Shown here in pieces: positions 25,417-34,176 of a stretch of DNA of 64,000 nt. This DNA is from CAVTWY01 sp963738575. GTDB lineage: Bacteria > Pseudomonadota > Gammaproteobacteria > Burkholderiales > Burkholderiaceae_C. Under the pieces are notes generated by a model that saw only the letters and a program-made list of their open reading frames with translations, ran no database searches and had not been told where the DNA came from. The position numbers and the translations under genes were made by a program. The first letter of the stretch is position 1, and every line of letters begins with the position of its first letter. The DNA lies in assembly GCA_963738575.1 (NCBI GenBank), contig CAVTWY010000002.1, positions 806,001-870,000 on the forward strand. The letters are read 5' to 3'.

Positions 25417-26969
25417 GCATGCAGACTTTTGCGCCGCTGATGTTTGCGGCACTTATCTTTGTGCTGCTCATCGGTTTCCCCGTGGCCTTCTCGCTGACAG
25501 CCCTGGGGCTCGTTTGTGGCTACTTCGCGGTGTACATGGGCTGGTTCCCTGCTGCCTTCATGACTGCCTTGCCGCTGAACGTGTTCAGTATTCTGTCCAA
25601 TGAGTTGTTGCTGGCCATCCCCTTCTTCACCCTGATGGGCACCATCCTTGAGAAGTGCGGCTTGGCCGAGGACATGCTTGATGCCATGGGTCAGTTGTTT
25701 GGCCCGGTGCGCGGTGGACTGGGCTACTCGGTCATCATCGTCGGCTTCATCCTTGGTGCGATCACCGGTACGGTGGCGGGGCAGGTGATTGCCATGGCCA
25801 TGATTTCGCTGCCAGTGATGATGCGCTGGGGCTACAACATGCGCTACTGCACAGGGGTGTTGGCCGCCTCGGGCACCATCACGCAGTTGGTGCCGCCGTC
25901 GCTGGTGTTGATCGTGTTGGCCGACCAATTGGGCAAGCCCGTGGGCGACATGTACAAGGGTGCGTGGGGCCCGTCCATCCTGCAGGTGCTGCTGTTTGCG
26001 CTCTACACCTTTGCGTTGTCGCGCATTCGGCCCAGCCATGTGCCGGGCGTACCCAAAGAAGGCCGCACGCTCGAGGGCTGGGCACTTTGGAAGAAGTGCT
26101 TGCGTGGCATCGTGCCGTCGGCTGCACTCATCTTCACGGTGCTGGGAAGCATGGGCGGCCTGCCTGGCATCAGCACCGCCATTGCGACCCCCACCGAAGC
26201 GGGCGCCATGGGCGCCGTGGGCGCCTTCATTTTGGCAGCGATGCACAAGCGCTTGAATCTTGATCTGCTCAAACAGGCATTGATGGGGACCATGCGCATC
26301 ACTGCGATGGTGATCTTCATCCTGATTGGGTCGCGGGTGTTTTCACTCGTCTTTCAAGGCGTGGACGGCGGCATCTGGATTGAGCACATGTTGGCGGGGC
26401 TGCCAGGGGGCCAATTGGGCTTCCTGATTGCGGTCAACATCTTCATCTTCTTCTTGGCGTTTTTCCTCGATTTCTTCGAGATCGCGTTCATCATCATTCC
26501 CTTCTTGGCCCCCGTGGCCGCCAAGTTGGGCATCGACCTGGTTTGGTTTGGGGTGATGATTTGCGTCAACATGCAAACCAGCTTCATGCACCCCCCCTTT
26601 GGTTTTGCGCTCTTTTACCTGCGAGGCATTGCCGACACGCTGTACAAAAACGGCTCGCTGCCGCGCAAGGTGGAGTCGCGTGACATCTACATGGGTGCCA
26701 TCCCCTGGATCCTCATTCAACTCATCTTGGTGGCCATCGTCATCTTCTTCCCACAAACGGTGACGATGTTCTTGGACAAAGAAAAGGTGCTTGACCTGAA
26801 CAAGGCCAGCGAACAGATTGAGCAAATGGACCTTGGCCGAGGCAACAAGCCCGACCCAACCTACGATTTGGGGCAACCTGCAGCTGGCGAGGCTGACAGC
26901 AAGGCCAAAGACGAGGACCCCATGGAAGCCGTGAAGCGGGCGCTGGAAAAGGACGCTGGCAAGAAGTAA
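25413..26969 (+). CDS. dctM: TRAP transporter large permease DctM
   Basis: The 12-segment membrane permease of a TRAP transporter, 518 residues, driving uptake of a carboxylate-type solute with sodium ions. Marks are FAALIFVLLIGFPVAFSLTALG at the start, GQVIAMAMISLPVMMRWGYN, ASGTITQLVPPSLVLIVLADQLG and PFLAPVAAKLGIDLVWFGV. The last 60 residues form an unusual charged, soluble tail rich in Lys and Asp. ATG 25413 overlaps the dctQ stop; the longer frame upstream is out-of-frame dctQ. Solute unknown. Confidence 0.95.
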   Translation: MSMQTFAPLMFAALIFVLLIGFPVAFSLTALGLVCGYFAVYMGWFPAAFMTALPLNVFSILSNELLLAIPFFTLMGTILEKCGLAEDMLDAMGQLFGPVRGGLGYSVIIVGFILGAITGTVAGQVIAMAMISLPVMMRWGYNMRYCTGVLAASGTITQLVPPSLVLIVLADQLGKPVGDMYKGAWGPSILQVLLFALYTFALSRIRPSHVPGVPKEGRTLEGWALWKKCLRGIVPSAALIFTVLGSMGGLPGISTAIATPTEAGAMGAVGAFILAAMHKRLNLDLLKQALMGTMRITAMVIFILIGSRVFSLVFQGVDGGIWIEHMLAGLPGGQLGFLIAVNIFIFFLAFFLDFFEIAFIIIPFLAPVAAKLGIDLVWFGVMICVNMQTSFMHPPFGFALFYLRGIADTLYKNGSLPRKVESRDIYMGAIPWILIQLILVAIVIFFPQTVTMFLDKEKVLDLNKASEQIEQMDLGRGNKPDPTYDLGQPAAGEADSKAKDEDPMEAVKRALEKDAGKK

Positions 26970-27032
26970 GTGGATTGCGAAAGGGCGATGGATGCGCGGC
27001 GCGCAAGCGCGATGCAGCCAGCCCAAAGCAAA

Positions 27033-27058
27033 GGGGCTGCAAGCGCAGCCCCTTTTTT
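27033..27058 (+). terminator. strong Rho-independent terminator between dctM and dctP
   Basis: A perfect 8-bp stem (GGGGCTGC 27033-27040, GCAGCCCC 27045-27052) with a 4-base loop and a run of six T. It ends the dctQM transcript and lies close to the end of the convergent dctP. Confidence 0.9.
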
Positions 27059-27077
27059 CATTGCCTCGCGCTGCAGC

Positions 27078-28160
27078 TTAGAGCTTGGCGCTTTGCATGA
27101 AGTCGTCAAACGCGGCTTCGGTGAAGCGGAACCAAAGGTTGGCGTCGCGACGGAAGGCCGCGTAGTCGGTGTAAACCTTCTTCCAGTTCGGGTTGGTGTC
27201 GGACAGCTCCGAGTACAACGCGATCGACTCTTTGAACGCTGCGTCCATCAAGTCTTTGGGGAAGCGGAACAGCTTGGTGCCGCCAGCCACCAACTGCTTA
27301 AGGGCTGCCGCATTGCGCGCGTCATACTTGGCTTGCATGTCAGTGTGCGCATAGGCCGCAGCTGACTCGATGATGGCTTTGTACTCTGCCGACAAACCGT
27401 CGTAGGCCTTGGTGTTGACATGCAAGTCAAGCTGAGGGCCGCCTTCCCAGAAGCCTGGGTAAGCGTAGAAGTTGGCGACCTTGTTGAAGCCGAGCTTTTG
27501 GTCGTCGTACGGGCCCACCCATTCAGCGGCGTCGATCGTGCCTTTTTCGAGCGCGGCGTAAATCTCACCGCCGGGGATGTTGGCAGCCACACCACCAATG
27601 CGCTCAAACACCTTGCCACTGAAGCCGCCGGTGCGGAACTTAACACCCTTGACATCGGCCAACGACTTGACCTCTTTGCGCCACCATCCGCCCATCTGCG
27701 CGCCGGTATTGCCCATCGGGAAGCTGATGATGTTGTACTGACGGTAGAAGTCGCGCATCAGCTTGAGGCCGTTGCCTTCATACATCCATGCTGTCATTTG
27801 GCGGCTGTTGAGGCCAAAGGGAATGGCGCAACCCAACGCAAAGGTTGGATCTTTGCCAAAGTAGTAGTAAGGCGCGGTATTGGCCATTTCAACCGTGCCC
27901 TGCTGGATGGCGTCCACCGTGCCAAAGGCTGGCACGATTTCGCCAGCGGCGTGGGTCGAGATCTGGAACTTGCCACCTGTCATGTCGCTGACCTTCTTGG
28001 CGAAGACGTCTGTCACACCAAACAGGGTGTCGAGCGACTTGGGGAAGCTCGACGTCAGACGCCAGCGCAGACTGGCTTGTGCATGCACCAAGGCAGGCGC
28101 GGTGCCTGCCGCGAGAACACCTGCGATACCGGCACCACGAACAAAGGAACGACGTTCCAT
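27078..28160 (-). CDS. dctP: TRAP transporter substrate-binding protein DctP
   Basis: A 360-residue periplasmic binding protein of the DctP family, likely exported by Tat: the start MERRSFVRGAGIAGVLAAG has twin arginines and a hydrophobic stretch, with cleavage likely after HAQ. The mature part has the family segments SLRWRLTSSFPKSLDTLFG, QMGGWWRKEVKSLADVKGVKFRT and GPYDDQKLGFNKVA. ATG 28160 has AGGAGA upstream. It is convergent with dctQM rather than in one operon, but closeness suggests one system. The Trp/Arg-rich pocket suggests an organic acid ligand. Confidence 0.94.
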   Translation of the reverse strand: MERRSFVRGAGIAGVLAAGTAPALVHAQASLRWRLTSSFPKSLDTLFGVTDVFAKKVSDMTGGKFQISTHAAGEIVPAFGTVDAIQQGTVEMANTAPYYYFGKDPTFALGCAIPFGLNSRQMTAWMYEGNGLKLMRDFYRQYNIISFPMGNTGAQMGGWWRKEVKSLADVKGVKFRTGGFSGKVFERIGGVAANIPGGEIYAALEKGTIDAAEWVGPYDDQKLGFNKVANFYAYPGFWEGGPQLDLHVNTKAYDGLSAEYKAIIESAAAYAHTDMQAKYDARNAAALKQLVAGGTKLFRFPKDLMDAAFKESIALYSELSDTNPNWKKVYTDYAAFRRDANLWFRFTEAAFDDFMQSAKL

Positions 28161-28375
28161 GATGAAAATCTCCTGAAATTGAAGGGCCACGAAGGACAAC
28201 CGTCAGACAGCTTCGTGGGCGGCGCGATTTTAGTGGCAGAGGTTGCGGCGAATGGGTGGGTTTTCCCCCGACAACGCGACACGGGGTGGCGATGTTCTCC
28301 ACTGATCTCGGTGCCCCTCCAACAGATACGGGCGCTTAACAGGCTTTTTAACTACAGGTGTCACGCAGTTACCAG

Positions 28376-29743
28376 TCAAGCACCCGCCACCTTCATGCGT
28401 TCGAGCAAGATGGAACCGCTGGTCTTGTTACCGTACGTGTAGATGTCTGCGCCCACCGCCGCAATGCCGCGAAACATCGCCTGCAGTGTGCTGGCAATGG
28501 TGACCTCGTGCACCGGGTAAGCAATCTTGCCCCCTTCGACCCAAAAGCCCGAAGCGCCGCGCGAATAGTCACCTGTCACGTAGTTGACGCCCTGCCCCAT
28601 CAGTTCCACCACCAGCAAGCCGCGCCCCAATTTGGCAATCATGGCGTCAAGGTTGTCGCCGTTACCGGTCTTGCGGCTGCGCAAAGTCAAGTTGTGCGAA
28701 CCCCCAGCATGCCCCGTGGTGTTCATGCCGAGTTTGCGGGCCGAGTAGGTCGACAAAAAGTACCCTTCAACAACGCCACCCTGCACCACGTTGCGCGACT
28801 TGACACGCACACCCTCGTCGTCAAACGGCGAGCTGCCGCGCCCTCTAAGCACAAACGGATCCTCTTGGATGTCGATGTGATCCGACCATACTGCGGTGCC
28901 CAAGCTGTCAACCAAAAAGCTGGATTTTCGGTATAAGGCACCCCCGCTCACACCTTGCACAAATGCGCCTATCAAGCCGGCTGCCAACGAGGACTCAAAC
29001 AAAACGGGCACTTCACAAGTCTTGATCTTGCGCGCACCCAGCCGCGACAGGGCGCGATGCGCGGCGAATTGGCCCACCGCCTCGGGCGAGGCCATGTCGC
29101 GCGCGTCACGTTTGGCGGTGTACCAACTGTCGCCCTGCATGGAATCTCGCTTGCCGGGAACGCTTGCAATGATGGCCGTTGACATGGCGTGCGACGAACT
29201 GGCGTAACCACCCCTAAAACCGCGAGAGTTGCCTGCGACAAAGTGCGACTGCTGCGCACTCACACCTGCCCCCTCCGAGTTGGAAATGCGCTTGTCAACC
29301 CCGCGCGCGGCATCTTCGCAGCGCATGGCCAGCTTGGCGGCTGCCTCAGCGTCGATATCCCATGGAAAGTGCAAATCCAACTTTCGACCGGCCTCCTGGG
29401 CAGAGACCAGATCGGCCTCGTCGGGTAAACCAGCCGCAGGGTCTTCAGCCGTGAAACGTGCAATGTCATGCGCTGCCTTGACCGTGCGCTCGATTGCTGC
29501 GCGGGAAAAGTCTGACGTGCTGGCACTGCCGCGGCGTTGCCCGCTATAGACCGTGACGCCCAGCGACTTATCGCGGTTTCGCTCGACGTTCTCCAGGTCG
29601 CCCATGCGCACCGACACCGACAAACCCTCGGCTTCTGACACATGGGCGGCGGCGTCGCTGCCGCCCACACCGCGCGCCATGGCAAGCGTGTCTTCGATGA
29701 TTTGTTGAAACTGGGCGTGGGAGTGGGCAAAGGTTGAACTCAT
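28376..29743 (-). CDS. pmbA: PmbA/TldE metalloprotease family protein
   Basis: A 455-residue PmbA (TldE), which with TldD forms a peptidase that trims microcin precursors and degrades CcdA. Marks are GVTVYSGQRRGSASTSDFS, PVLFESSLAAGLIGAFVQGVSGGALYRKSSFL and the C-terminal TGDYSRGASGFWVEGGKIAYPVHE. TldE itself lacks the catalytic zinc site. ATG 29743 is chosen; a frame reaching 30346 is antisense to darP. Divergent from darP, 24 bases apart, as in many betaproteobacteria. Confidence 0.95.
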   Translation of the reverse strand: MSSTFAHSHAQFQQIIEDTLAMARGVGGSDAAAHVSEAEGLSVSVRMGDLENVERNRDKSLGVTVYSGQRRGSASTSDFSRAAIERTVKAAHDIARFTAEDPAAGLPDEADLVSAQEAGRKLDLHFPWDIDAEAAAKLAMRCEDAARGVDKRISNSEGAGVSAQQSHFVAGNSRGFRGGYASSSHAMSTAIIASVPGKRDSMQGDSWYTAKRDARDMASPEAVGQFAAHRALSRLGARKIKTCEVPVLFESSLAAGLIGAFVQGVSGGALYRKSSFLVDSLGTAVWSDHIDIQEDPFVLRGRGSSPFDDEGVRVKSRNVVQGGVVEGYFLSTYSARKLGMNTTGHAGGSHNLTLRSRKTGNGDNLDAMIAKLGRGLLVVELMGQGVNYVTGDYSRGASGFWVEGGKIAYPVHEVTIASTLQAMFRGIAAVGADIYTYGNKTSGSILLERMKVAGA

Positions 29744-29767
29744 GGAAACTATGATAACGACCGAACC

Positions 29768-30358
29768 ATGGCCAAACGCTCCCCCACCCCTTCTGACACC
29801 CTCCCCCCACCCGGCGACGCCGCGCACGACACTGCCGAACGCCCAGCGCCTGTGTATTTCGAGCGCCCCAGCAAGTCGCGCCGCAAAGCCGTGGCCCACG
29901 ATCTGCAAGACCTGGGGCGCGACCTGAGCGAGCTCAAGGTGGAGCATCTGAACAACATCACGATGGCCGAGCCTTTGCTCGACGCGTTGCTGGAGCTCAA
30001 GCGCACGCGCTCCCACGAGGGCAAGCGCCGTCAAATGCAGTTGGTGGGCAAGTTGATGCGTCAAGCCGACGCCGAACCCCTGCGCGAGGCGGTGGCGGCC
30101 ATCAAGCTGGGGCGGGCCGAGGATTCGCTGGCACTCCACAAGGCCGAGTACTGGCGCGATGCTTTGGTGGCTGACGACACGGCCGCCACGCGGTTTGCCA
30201 ACGAACACGCTGGCATCGACATGCAACAGTTGCGCGCGCTGGTGCGCCGCGCCCGGCAAGAAAAGGCAGCCCTGCCCCCCGTGTCGGGCGGCGACGCGCG
30301 ACAGGGCAAGGCGTGGCGCGAGCTCTTTAAACTCATCCGCCCGCACGTCAAGGCGTAA
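29768..30358 (+). CDS. darP: DarP (YjgA), 50S ribosome-associated factor
   Basis: A 196-residue DUF615-family protein; DarP in E. coli associates with late 50S assembly particles. Marks are SKSRRKAVAHDLQDLGRDLSEL, RRQMQLVGKLMRQ and the C-terminal AWRELFKLIRPHVKA. Helical and basic. Divergent from pmbA; mog follows 18 bases later and may be co-transcribed. Confidence 0.94.
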   Translation: MAKRSPTPSDTLPPPGDAAHDTAERPAPVYFERPSKSRRKAVAHDLQDLGRDLSELKVEHLNNITMAEPLLDALLELKRTRSHEGKRRQMQLVGKLMRQADAEPLREAVAAIKLGRAEDSLALHKAEYWRDALVADDTAATRFANEHAGIDMQQLRALVRRARQEKAALPPVSGGDARQGKAWRELFKLIRPHVKA

Positions 30359-30376
30359 CGCCTCGACCGACCATTC

Positions 30377-30973
30377 ATGACCTCAATCAACGCATTGGAC
30401 ACGGTGAAGATCGGATTGCTGTCGATCAGCGATCGGGCATCTGCTGGTGTGTACCAAGACTTGGGGCTGCCAGCTCTGCAGCAGTGGCTGGGCAAGGCGC
30501 TGCGCAACCCGCTGGTGTGGGAGGCGCGTGTGATCCCCGATGAGCAAGAGGGCATCAGCGCGGCGCTGTGCGATTTGGTCGACAAGCAGCGATGCCATTT
30601 GGTGCTGACGACGGGTGGCACAGGGCCTGCGCTGCGGGATGTGACGCCAGAGGCAACGCTGGCGGTGGCGGACAAGGAGATGCCGGGCTTTGGCGAGCAG
30701 ATGCGACAAATCAGTTTGCGTTTTGTGCCAACTGCCATTTTGTCGCGTCAGGTGGCGGTGGTGCGCGGGCAGTGCCTGATCATCAATTTGCCTGGGCAAC
30801 CCAAGTCGATTGCCGAGACGCTGGAGGGACTTCCTTCAGCCACGCCACCTGTGCATGGTATTTTTGCAGCGGTGCCGTATTGCATCGATTTGCTGGGTGG
30901 CCCCTACCTCGAAACGGACGTGGCAGTGTGCAAGGCTTTCCGGCCCAAATCGGCGATTCGACCTTCGGCCTAG
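30377..30973 (+). CDS. mog: molybdopterin adenylyltransferase
   Basis: A 198-residue Mog/MogA that adenylates molybdopterin before molybdenum insertion. Marks are IGLLSISDRASAGVYQDLGLP, the substrate loop TTGGTGPALRDVTPEAT and the C-terminal NLPGQPKSIAETLEGL. Length and motifs fit Mog rather than MoaB. A T-run follows the stop (30974-30979) but I see no strong stem before it. Confidence 0.94.
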   Translation: MTSINALDTVKIGLLSISDRASAGVYQDLGLPALQQWLGKALRNPLVWEARVIPDEQEGISAALCDLVDKQRCHLVLTTGGTGPALRDVTPEATLAVADKEMPGFGEQMRQISLRFVPTAILSRQVAVVRGQCLIINLPGQPKSIAETLEGLPSATPPVHGIFAAVPYCIDLLGGPYLETDVAVCKAFRPKSAIRPSA

Positions 30974-31040
30974 TTTTTTCTCGCTTTGGCGTTGCTTCTT
31001 TGGCCTTGGTGCTTTGCAAAGGCGGCGCTTGGCCGGCGCC

Positions 31041-31130
31041 GGTGGGTACGTGTTGGATCGACTGTCCCCCGCGTCGGTCCGCCTTCGCGGCCCTTGCTCC
31101 TCCTTTATGTCGACCCAACACGCACCCACC
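31041..31130 (+). repeat. 90-bp element with terminal inverted repeats, copy 1
   Basis: The ends are imperfect 22-bp inverted repeats: left 31041-31062 (GGTGGGTACGTGTTGG and following) and right 31109-31130, with 20 of 22 matching. A small internal hairpin CCGC-CTTC-GCGG lies near 31080. The form resembles a miniature transposable or REP-like element. No target duplication is obvious. Confidence 0.7.
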
Positions 31131-31286
31131 GTCACCGTCCTTTTGGGCATCGCGCTGCTTGCCCTTGGTGACTTGCGGAGCGTACTCAGCGCGGTGAATT
31201 CGGTTTGGATGTGATGCTTTTTTGGCAAGTAGAAACCGTTGTGCACGAGCTCCCTGGCCTCACCCAGCCTCCCCCGGGGCGTTGGT

Positions 31287-31376
31287 GGTGGGTGCGTGTT
31301 GGGTCGACATAAAGGAGGAGCGCAGGCCGCGAAGGCGGACTGAAGCGGGGGACAGTCGATCCAACACGTACCCGCC
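31287..31376 (-). repeat. 90-bp element with terminal inverted repeats, copy 2 (opposite orientation)
   Basis: Its reverse complement aligns to copy 1 along the full 90 bases with about six differences and no gaps. With copy 1 it could form a large hairpin around the 156-base spacer. Confidence 0.7.
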
Positions 31377-31395
31377 GCCAACGACCAAACACGGA

Positions 31396-31442
31396 GCTTG
31401 CAAGGGCAATTGCGATTGCGATTGCGATTGCACCGTGCAAGC
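31396..31442. repeat. hexamer tandem repeat inside an inverted repeat
   Basis: Four ATTGCG-type units (31409-31432) lie in the loop of a GCTTGCA / TGCAAGC inverted pair (31396-31402 and 31436-31442). It sits just downstream of the cysE stop and might help end that transcript, though there is no T-run. Confidence 0.5.
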
Positions 31443-31456
31443 CAAATAGCGGCCGA

Positions 31457-32233
31457 TCACTTCACCAAGCGATTCAATTCATCAGCGTCGAAGTTTTCGG
31501 TGGTGTGGGCGTCTTTGGGCACGCAGTCGTTTTGCAAGGCCTGGGTGGTAGACGACAGCTTGGTGATGGCTTGCCACAGCAGGGCAATCTGGTGCTCGTG
31601 CGACGACGCATTGTCAATCAGACCCTTCATGGCCAGGGCAACGGGGTCGTCGCCCTGCGTCACGCCGTAGGCTGAGAAGCCCAGCCGTGCCGCTGCTTCT
31701 TCTCGCTGGGCATCAACATCTTTCAAAATGATGCGTGCGGGGTTGCCGACCGCCGTGGCGCCTGGGGGCACGGGCTTGACCACCACCGCACTCGAGCCGA
31801 TGCGTGCACCGTCGCCCACCGTGAAGCCGCCCAGCACTTGTGAATTGGCGCCCACGATGACGTTTTTGCCCAGCGTGGGGTGGCGCTTGGCGCCGCGCTC
31901 GATCGACGTGCCACCCAGCGTGACACCTTGGTAGATGGTGCAGCCGTCGCCCACCTCGGCGGTTTGCCCGATGACCACACCCATGCCGTGATCGATGAAG
32001 ACGCAGCGCCCGATCTTGGCAGCCGGGTGAATCTCGACCCCGGTTAAAAACCGCGACATGTGCGATGTGAATCGGGCTAACCATGGCAGTCCGTAGCCCC
32101 ACAGCGTGTGCGCGACCCGGTGCAGCACCACAGCGTGAAAGCCGGGGTAACACGTCATCACCTCCCACGTGGAGCGTGCGGCGGGGTCACGCTCGCGGAT
32201 GCAGGCGATGTCGTCTCGCAAACTTTGGAGCAT
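31457..32233 (-). CDS. cysE: serine O-acetyltransferase
   Basis: A 258-residue CysE that acetylates serine with acetyl-CoA in the first step of cysteine synthesis. The left-handed beta-helix hexapeptide region carries VFIDHGMGVVIGQTAEVGDGCTIYQGVTLGGTS, with the catalytic His in IDHG. ATG 32233 gives the usual start (MLQSLRDDIACIRERDPAARS); TTG 32251 is an alternative. The C-terminal 60 residues are longer than the short tail of E. coli CysE that binds CysK and inhibitory cysteine, so feedback may differ. Confidence 0.94.
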   Translation of the reverse strand: MLQSLRDDIACIRERDPAARSTWEVMTCYPGFHAVVLHRVAHTLWGYGLPWLARFTSHMSRFLTGVEIHPAAKIGRCVFIDHGMGVVIGQTAEVGDGCTIYQGVTLGGTSIERGAKRHPTLGKNVIVGANSQVLGGFTVGDGARIGSSAVVVKPVPPGATAVGNPARIILKDVDAQREEAAARLGFSAYGVTQGDDPVALAMKGLIDNASSHEHQIALLWQAITKLSSTTQALQNDCVPKDAHTTENFDADELNRLVK

Positions 32234-32335
32234 GGCGTTGAGGTTGGGCAAAGGGAAACAGTGTTTGAGTGTAGCCAGCCAGCATCAAGCCCACGGTGTC
32301 AAGGGCAAGGGCAAAGACAACGGCAAGGGGCTTGG

Positions 32336-33049
32336 TCATGGCTTGAGCTTGAGCGCGGCACGCGCCACGCCCCTCAAGATGTGCACCTCGTCTTGTGTCA
32401 ACTGCGCCCTGTTGAGCAGTTGCTGAAGGCGCGGCATCAGGCGTTTGGGCGCGGCCTCGTCCAGGTAGCCCATGTGCACCAAGGCTGCCTGCCAATGGGT
32501 CAACACGCCCTCGATCGCCACACCGTCAGCCAGCGCCACGGCCGGCGTGCGAGGCTTGACGTCAAAGCCACCACAGGCTTGGCGCCACTCGTAAGCCATG
32601 ATTTGTACGGCCTGGGCCAAATTAAGCGATCCGTAATCGGGGTGTGTGGGAATCGACAAGCACGCGTGGCACTGGTAGACCTCTTCATTGCGCATGCCGA
32701 AACGCTCGCTGCCAAACACCAAAGCCACGGCATGTCCTGAAGTGGCCAGCCCAGAAAAGTGGTCGCGTGGTGCATGGGTCGGCGGGCCAAAATCGCGCGG
32801 CGTCATGGCCGTGGCGCAAGCATGGGTGATGCCGTCCAACGCCTCGGCCAGCGTTTGCACCACGCGGGCCGTGGCAAGCACATCGGTAGCACCGCTGGCC
32901 ATCGCAACCGTTTCATCGTGCCCCAGCACGTCGGCGTGACGCGGCGCCACCAGCACCAAGTCGTCGTAGCCCATCACCTTCATGGCTCGCGCAGCAGCGC
33001 CAACGTTGGCGCGATGGCTGGTGTTGATCAAGACGAATCGGGTTGTCAT
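32336..33049 (-). CDS. trmJ: TrmJ, tRNA (cytidine/uridine-2'-O-)-methyltransferase
   Basis: A 237-residue SPOUT methyltransferase that methylates the ribose of tRNA position 32. Marks are FVLINTSHRANVGAAARAMKVMG at the N-terminus and the SAM-knot segments LVFGSERFGMRNEEV and LNLAQAVQIMAYE. Divergent from suhB. cysE follows on the same strand, an order familiar in Burkholderiales. Confidence 0.94.
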   Translation of the reverse strand: MTTRFVLINTSHRANVGAAARAMKVMGYDDLVLVAPRHADVLGHDETVAMASGATDVLATARVVQTLAEALDGITHACATAMTPRDFGPPTHAPRDHFSGLATSGHAVALVFGSERFGMRNEEVYQCHACLSIPTHPDYGSLNLAQAVQIMAYEWRQACGGFDVKPRTPAVALADGVAIEGVLTHWQAALVHMGYLDEAAPKRLMPRLQQLLNRAQLTQDEVHILRGVARAALKLKP

Positions 33050-33201
33050 AAAATATGCGTTTTAGTGCCAGCATGCATTGTGTCTGGCGCGGGAGCCAGT
33101 GCTCAACGTGATCGCCGCGTTTTGCGCGGGCAAACTCCCAAGCTCTTTACCTCTGTCAACGGCTCCCACAGGCAATCCGCACGTCGGGTTGAAAACGCTC
33201 C

Positions 33202-34176
33202 ATGTCGCACGCGCTGCACCCCATGCTCAACATTGCCATCAAAGCGGCACGCACAGCGGGGGCCATCATCAACCGGGGCGCACTGGACATCGAGCGCTTG
33301 CAAGTGGAGGTGAAAGCCGCCAACGATTTTGTCACCGAGGTCGACAAAGCGTCCGAGGCCGCCATCATCGAGACCATTCTTCAGGCCTACCCTGACCACG
33401 CCATCCTGGCCGAAGAGTCGGGCCGCACGCACGGCGCCAAGCACAGCGAGTACTTGTGGATCATTGATCCTCTCGATGGCACCACCAACTTCATTCATGG
33501 GTTTCCCGTCTACGCGGTTTCGATCGCGTTGTCGTTCCGTGGCAAGGTCGAACAAGCCGTGGTTTACGACCCAGCGCGCAACGACCTGTTTTATGCCTCC
33601 AAGGGCCGCGGCGCCTACCTCAACGACCGACGACTGCGTGTGTCCAAGCGCCTTCGCCTGCAGCAAGCCCTCATCGGTACCGGGTTTCCGTTTCGGCGCG
33701 GCGACAACTTCAAGCGCTACATGAAGATCTTTGAGGAGATCATGCAAAAGTGTGCTGGCTTGCGCCGTCCGGGTGCTGCGGCGCTCGACCTCTGCTACGT
33801 GGCTGCAGGTTGGTACGACGGCTTTTTTGAAACTGGCCTGAGCCCTTGGGACGTGGCTGCGGGCTCATTGATGGTGACCGAAGCAGGTGGCCTGGTGGGC
33901 AACTTCACGGGTGAAGCCGACTTCTTGTATCAGCGCGAGATCGTGGCCGCATCGCCCAAGATCTATGGCCAGCTGGTGCAAATTCTGACGCCGCATTCGC
34001 GCGTGATCGACGGCGAAGGCACTGCCGTTGCCGGCGACATCCGACGAAGCGCCCGTCACGCCCGAAAAAGCACTGGCCGATGCCCTGGCAGCACCTGCGG
34101 CCGTCAAACGCCGCAAGGTGGTAGCGCCCGAGAGCGAAGACTGATCGGTCTTTGCAAGAACCGACTGCCGCCATGA
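33202..34176 (+). CDS. suhB: SuhB inositol-1-monophosphatase family protein, tail probably frameshifted
   Basis: SuhB dephosphorylates inositol phosphates and in E. coli also joins the rRNA antitermination complex. The catalytic domain is intact: EESGRTHG, WIIDPLDGTTNFIHGFPVY and SPWDVAAGSLMVTEAGG. As annotated it has 324 residues, but after HSRVID (near 34010) the frame turns Arg/Cys-rich with rare codons. One base fewer there would give a protein-like acidic/Ala tail (SDEAPVTPEKALADALAAP) ending at 34144 with 313 residues. The current frame ends by overlapping the mutS ATG, so it is not excluded. Catalysis should not depend on the tail. Confidence 0.92.
   Translation: MSHALHPMLNIAIKAARTAGAIINRGALDIERLQVEVKAANDFVTEVDKASEAAIIETILQAYPDHAILAEESGRTHGAKHSEYLWIIDPLDGTTNFIHGFPVYAVSIALSFRGKVEQAVVYDPARNDLFYASKGRGAYLNDRRLRVSKRLRLQQALIGTGFPFRRGDNFKRYMKIFEEIMQKCAGLRRPGAAALDLCYVAAGWYDGFFETGLSPWDVAAGSLMVTEAGGLVGNFTGEADFLYQREIVAASPKIYGQLVQILTPHSRVIDGEGTAVAGDIRRSARHARKSTGRCPGSTCGRQTPQGGSARERRLIGLCKNRLPP

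Larger units (their letters stand above)
30974..31456. other. gene-free region with an inverted pair of 90-bp elements and a hexamer repeat
   Basis: About 480 bases between mog and cysE without a credible gene; the short frames inside are made by the repeats. It holds two copies of a 90-bp element in opposite orientation (31041-31130 and 31287-31376), 156 bases of unique spacer and a short ATTGCG tandem repeat near 31409-31432. Confidence 0.7.

Noticed and set aside
28376..30346. 656-residue frame including pmbA
   Set aside because: The part beyond 29743 is antisense to darP; PmbA begins at 29743.
31041..31376. Several short frames in the mog-cysE gap
   Set aside because: They are translations of the 90-bp repeat in different frames, not genes.
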